NCBI GenBank assembly: GCA_934675205.1
Contig: CAKUPQ010000002.1
Location: forward strand, 372,001 to 436,000
Reading direction: 5' to 3'
DNA: 64,000 nt
Source: an uncultured Flavobacteriaceae bacterium
GTDB taxonomy: Bacteria; Bacteroidota; Bacteroidia; Flavobacteriales; Flavobacteriaceae
Shown: in pieces, positions 61,298 to 64,000 of the stretch
How the letters are laid out: every line of letters starts with the position of its first letter
How positions within the stretch are numbered: the first letter of the stretch is position 1
Notes under the pieces: generated by a model
What the model saw: the letters and a program-made list of their open reading frames with translations, nothing else
What the model was told of the DNA's origin: nothing
Database searches by the model: none
Translations under genes and position numbers: made by a program

Positions 61298-62983
61298 ATG
61301 TCAGAGAAAGAAAAATCGTTGAATTTCATCGAACAAATCATAGAAGAAGATTTAAAAAACGGATTGGATAAAAAGAAACTTCGTTTTCGTTTTCCTCCCG
61401 AGCCAAACGGATATTTACACGTAGGACACGCAAGTTCTATTTGTTTGAATTTCGGTTTGGGATTGGATTATGACGCACCTGTAAATCTTCGTTTTGACGA
61501 TACAAATCCTGCCAAAGAAGAACAGGAATATGTTGATGCTATCAAAGCTGATGTAGAATGGTTAGGCTTTAAATGGGCTGAAGAACGATACGCATCAGAT
61601 TATTTTCAGCAGTTGTACGATTGGACAATCGAGCTTATCAAAAAAGGAAAGGCTTATGTTGATAACCAGACTTCGGAAGAAATGGCGAAACAAAAAGGAA
61701 CTCCGACCCAAGCGGGAACGGATAGTCCGTACAGAAATCGTTCGGTTGAGGAAAATCTTGATTTGTTCGAGCGAATGAAAAACGGAGAGTTCCCTGAAGG
61801 AACTCACGTACTTCGTGCAAAAATTGACATGTCTTCTTCAAATATGTTGATGAGAGACCCGATTATGTACAGAATTTTACATAAAGAACACCACAGAACA
61901 GGAGATAAATGGTGTATTTATCCGATGTATGATTGGGCTCACGGAGAAAGCGATTATATCGAGCAAATCACACATTCGCTTTGTACGTTGGAATTTTTAC
62001 CTCACAGAGAATTGTACGATTGGTTTTTAGACCAGATTTATGATGAAAAATTAGTTCGTCCGAAACAGAGAGAATTTGCACGAAGAAACCTTTCGCATAC
62101 GGTTGTAAGCAAAAGAAAATTGTTGCAATTAGTAACTGAAAAATATGTTTCAGGTTGGGATGACCCTCGAATGAGCACGATTTCGGGAATGAGAAGACGA
62201 GGTTACACTCCGACTGCAATCCGAAATTTTGCCAATACAATCGGAATTGCAAAACGTGAAAATCTGATTGATGTTTCGTTATTGGAATTTTGCGTAAGGG
62301 AAGATTTGAACAAAATTGCACCTCGTGTAATGGCTGTTTTGAATCCTGTAAAGTTGGTTATTACGAATTATCCCGAAGGAAAAGAAGAATGGCTTGAGGC
62401 AGAAAACAACCCGGAAGAAGAAGTGATGACCTACCGAAAAGTTCCGTTTTCGAGAGAATTATACATCGAAAGAGAAGACTTTAAAGAAGATGCAGACAAA
62501 AAGTTTTTCCGTTTGACCTTGGGAGGAGAAGTTCGCCTGAAAAATGCTTATATCATCAAAGGAGAAAGCGTAATCAAAGACGAAAACGGAAATATTACGG
62601 AAATTCACGTTTCGTATGATGAAGATTCCCGTTCAGGAAGTGGAACAGAAGCAAGCAAACGAAAAGTAAAAGGAACGATTCATTGGGTTTCGATTCCACA
62701 CGCAATCGAAGCTGAAATCCGAGTTTATGACAGATTGTTTACTCACGAAAACCCTGACGGAAATAAAGAGGTTGATTTCAAGGAATATATTAACCCAAAT
62801 TCCCTCGAAATCGTAAAAGGATATTTAGAGCCAAGTCTGAAAGAGTCGAAAGTAGGAGAGAAGTTCCAGTTCCAACGATTGGGATATTTTGCGAAAGACA
62901 AAGATTCTACCCAAAATAATTTGGTTTTCAACAAAACCGTTGGATTAAGAGATACTTGGGCTAAAGTAAATACAGAGTCATAA
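61298..62983 (+). CDS. glnS: Glutaminyl-tRNA synthetase
   Basis: Class I aminoacyl-tRNA synthetase, 561 residues. HIGH-type motif HVGH (41-44) in FPPEPNGYLHVGHASS, KMSKS-type VVSKRK (about 268), and the GlnRS-specific DDTNPAKEEQEYVDAI and YPMYDWAHGESDYIEQI. The bacterial C-terminal beta-barrel follows, ending in DTWAK. Its presence implies direct Gln-tRNA charging rather than the amidotransferase route. Confidence 0.97.
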   Translation: MSEKEKSLNFIEQIIEEDLKNGLDKKKLRFRFPPEPNGYLHVGHASSICLNFGLGLDYDAPVNLRFDDTNPAKEEQEYVDAIKADVEWLGFKWAEERYASDYFQQLYDWTIELIKKGKAYVDNQTSEEMAKQKGTPTQAGTDSPYRNRSVEENLDLFERMKNGEFPEGTHVLRAKIDMSSSNMLMRDPIMYRILHKEHHRTGDKWCIYPMYDWAHGESDYIEQITHSLCTLEFLPHRELYDWFLDQIYDEKLVRPKQREFARRNLSHTVVSKRKLLQLVTEKYVSGWDDPRMSTISGMRRRGYTPTAIRNFANTIGIAKRENLIDVSLLEFCVREDLNKIAPRVMAVLNPVKLVITNYPEGKEEWLEAENNPEEEVMTYRKVPFSRELYIEREDFKEDADKKFFRLTLGGEVRLKNAYIIKGESVIKDENGNITEIHVSYDEDSRSGSGTEASKRKVKGTIHWVSIPHAIEAEIRVYDRLFTHENPDGNKEVDFKEYINPNSLEIVKGYLEPSLKESKVGEKFQFQRLGYFAKDKDSTQNNLVFNKTVGLRDTWAKVNTES

Positions 62984-62989
62984 TTTTTT

Positions 62990-63017
62990 GTAGAGATAGA
63001 TAATTATCCGTCTCTAC
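62990..63017. repeat. 28-bp near-palindrome after glnS
   Basis: GTAGAGA and TCTCTAC arms around GATAATTATC; only two mismatched pairs. It lies just after the glnS stop and immediately before the terminator. Similar GTAGAGAC...GTCTCTAC palindromes are interspersed in many bacterial genomes, as far as I recall. Confidence 0.75.
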
Positions 63018-63019
63018 GT

Positions 63020-63060
63020 AAAAAAACCTCACAGATTTTTATAATTTGTGAGGTTTTTTT
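63020..63060 (+). terminator. Terminator of glnS
   Basis: A-run, stem ACCTCACA/TGTGAGGT, 12-base AT-rich loop, T-run. Confidence 0.85.
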
Positions 63061-63116
63061 GTATCACATATTTTTCCGAACTTTGTAAGACATACATAAC
63101 ACTCAACACTAAAAAA

Positions 63117-63665
63117 ATGAACTTCACATCTTACTTAAATTATTTCCAAAGCATTGTTGAAAACAAAGACGGAAATCTCCCAGAACTCTACCAAGATCCT
63201 GAATATTTTGAATACACAAAATTGAATTGGAGCAGATTAAATCGTTGGTTGAAAACAGGGAAATTATCAGAAGAAACAATCCAAAAATTAAAAGAAATAA
63301 AATCTCCTCAAAACTGGATTGTGATTACCGAACCTTGGTGTGGAGATGCTTCACATATTGTTCCGTTTATCGAATTGATGTCAAAGGAGAATAATTTGAT
63401 TTCGGTTTCGTATGAATTAAGAGACTCAGAGCCTTTTAGAATTGATAATTATCTGACAGGTGGAAGTAAATCCATTCCGATTTTGATAATTCAGGATTCC
63501 AACGGAGATGATTTAAAAGTTTGGGGACCAAGACCTAAAGAATGTCAGGAGTTTTTTATGTCAGAAAAAAACAAAGGAGCAGATTTCGATACATTAAAAA
63601 TTGCACTTCAAAAATGGTATAATACAGATAAAGGAGTTCAGATTCAGAAAGAGATAATCCGTTAA
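63117..63665 (+). CDS. Thioredoxin-like fold protein with a single active-site Cys
   Basis: 182 residues, matching the thioredoxin_9-type family. The active site reads ITEPWCGDASH: only the first Cys of the usual CxxC is present. The rest keeps the fold, with a cis-Pro region SKSIPILIIQD. No signal peptide; cytoplasmic. A monothiol protein cannot do classic dithiol exchange, so it may glutathionylate or act as a binding protein. The start is placed at 63117; an in-frame GTG at 63048 lies in the glnS terminator. Confidence 0.82.
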   Translation: MNFTSYLNYFQSIVENKDGNLPELYQDPEYFEYTKLNWSRLNRWLKTGKLSEETIQKLKEIKSPQNWIVITEPWCGDASHIVPFIELMSKENNLISVSYELRDSEPFRIDNYLTGGSKSIPILIIQDSNGDDLKVWGPRPKECQEFFMSEKNKGADFDTLKIALQKWYNTDKGVQIQKEIIR

Positions 63666-63693
63666 TTTTTTGAGGTTTAAGTTTTATAAAAGT

Positions 63694-63725
63694 AAAAAGG
63701 AAAGATTTAAAATCTTTCCTTTTTT
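63694..63725. terminator. Bidirectional terminator
   Basis: Stem AAAGGAAAGATTT/AAATCTTTCCTTT with flanking A and T runs, between the thioredoxin-like gene and the convergent transporter gene. Confidence 0.85.
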
Positions 63726-63735
63726 ATGTTTTGAA

Positions 63736-64000
63736 TTAGAATAATTTTATTATCAGATAAATAAGTCCTGCTACGATAGCCGAAATTGGAATGGTAAGTA
63801 TCCAAGCCCAAAGGAGCTTTATGGTTACTCCCCAACGAACTGCAGATACACGTTTTGTAGCTCCAACTCCGATGATACTACCTGTAATGGTATGTGTGGT
63901 AGAAACCGGGATTCCGAAAAACTCTGATAAATATAGTGTCATAGCTCCCGAAGTTTCAGCTGCTACACCTTCAAGAGAGGTTACTTTGGTGATTTTCGAC
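63736..64000 (-). CDS. PiT-family inorganic phosphate transporter (partial, C-terminal end)
   Basis: The last 88 codons of a gene that enters from the right edge on the minus strand; the reading frame stays open to base 64000. Signature GIPVSTTHTITGSIIGVG is the PiT (PF01384) motif, followed by two membrane helices and a C-terminus LIYLIIKLF. Upstream residues read ITKVTSLEGVAAETSGAMTL, also PiT-like. It would carry phosphate (with Na+ or H+) into the cell. Confidence 0.93.
   Translation of the reverse strand, partial: SKITKVTSLEGVAAETSGAMTLYLSEFFGIPVSTTHTITGSIIGVGATKRVSAVRWGVTIKLLWAWILTIPISAIVAGLIYLIIKLF

Noticed and set aside
1..64000. tRNA, rRNA, phage, defence or toxin-antitoxin genes
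   Set aside because: I looked through both strands and saw no gene with the sequence features of these classes.

Overview
The window is AT-rich DNA from a member of the Bacteroidota, most likely family Flavobacteriaceae. The evidence is the type IX secretion and gliding genes porV, porU and gldJ, three proteins with T9SS sorting domains, the Bacteroidota-specific alternative GlmU, flavobacterial DUF4290/DUF2851/DUF4230 proteins, and many TAnnTTTG (-7) promoters of the Bacteroidota sigma factor. I found no rRNA, tRNA, CRISPR, phage or IS transposase gene. Most of the window is conserved chromosomal core.

Layout. 1-2.0 kb: class I ribonucleotide reductase (nrdB then partial nrdA, minus strand). 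2.4-7.3 kb: alternative glmU, ftsY, and the murA/DUF4290/DUF493 cluster. 7.4-12.6 kb: an ATPase, a small membrane protein, an acyl-CoA dehydrogenase, rseP, a small T9SS cargo protein and a DUF4230 protein. 12.8-18.5 kb: a 1005-residue TPR protein, a plugless outer-membrane barrel and a lysozyme-like protein. 18.5-20.6 kb: pyrophosphatase and dipeptidase. 20.8-30.2 kb: one 3129-residue modular T9SS adhesin. 30.4-35.2 kb: a small helical protein, ahcY, recF, pckA. 35.3-44.1 kb: cdd-porV-porU (minus) divergent from gldJ and murF (plus). 44.1-50.8 kb: a T9SS type-B cargo, DUF2851 and pyruvate carboxylase. 50.9-64 kb: a VOC protein with a secreted partner, recN-TPR-fabI, a nucleoside phosphorylase, udk, small envelope proteins, an esterase, an M28 lipoprotein, glmM, dut, glnS, a thioredoxin-like protein and a partial PiT transporter.

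How the genes connect. glmM, alternative glmU, murA and murF are steps of amino-sugar and peptidoglycan precursor synthesis. Nucleotide supply and salvage are represented by nrdAB, cdd, udk, the phosphorylase and dut. pckA and pyc form the pyruvate/oxaloacetate/PEP node. PorU and PorV are the sortase and shuttle that would attach the type-A CTD cargo encoded in the same window.

The least explained material is intergenic. At a dozen or more loci there are short arrays with strict 7-bp (sometimes 8- or 9-bp) periodicity but a different sequence at each site. There are also three copies of a 71-94 bp quasi-palindrome and some single palindromes. Other points: an Asp in place of the MurA active-site Cys; a ribonucleotide reductase with no ATP-cone on NrdB or the visible NrdA; -7 boxes almost touching the murF and recF start codons; and internal duplication in the giant adhesin. 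Four automatically extended starts (TTG/GTG) lie on or directly against a -7 element, so I moved those starts downstream.
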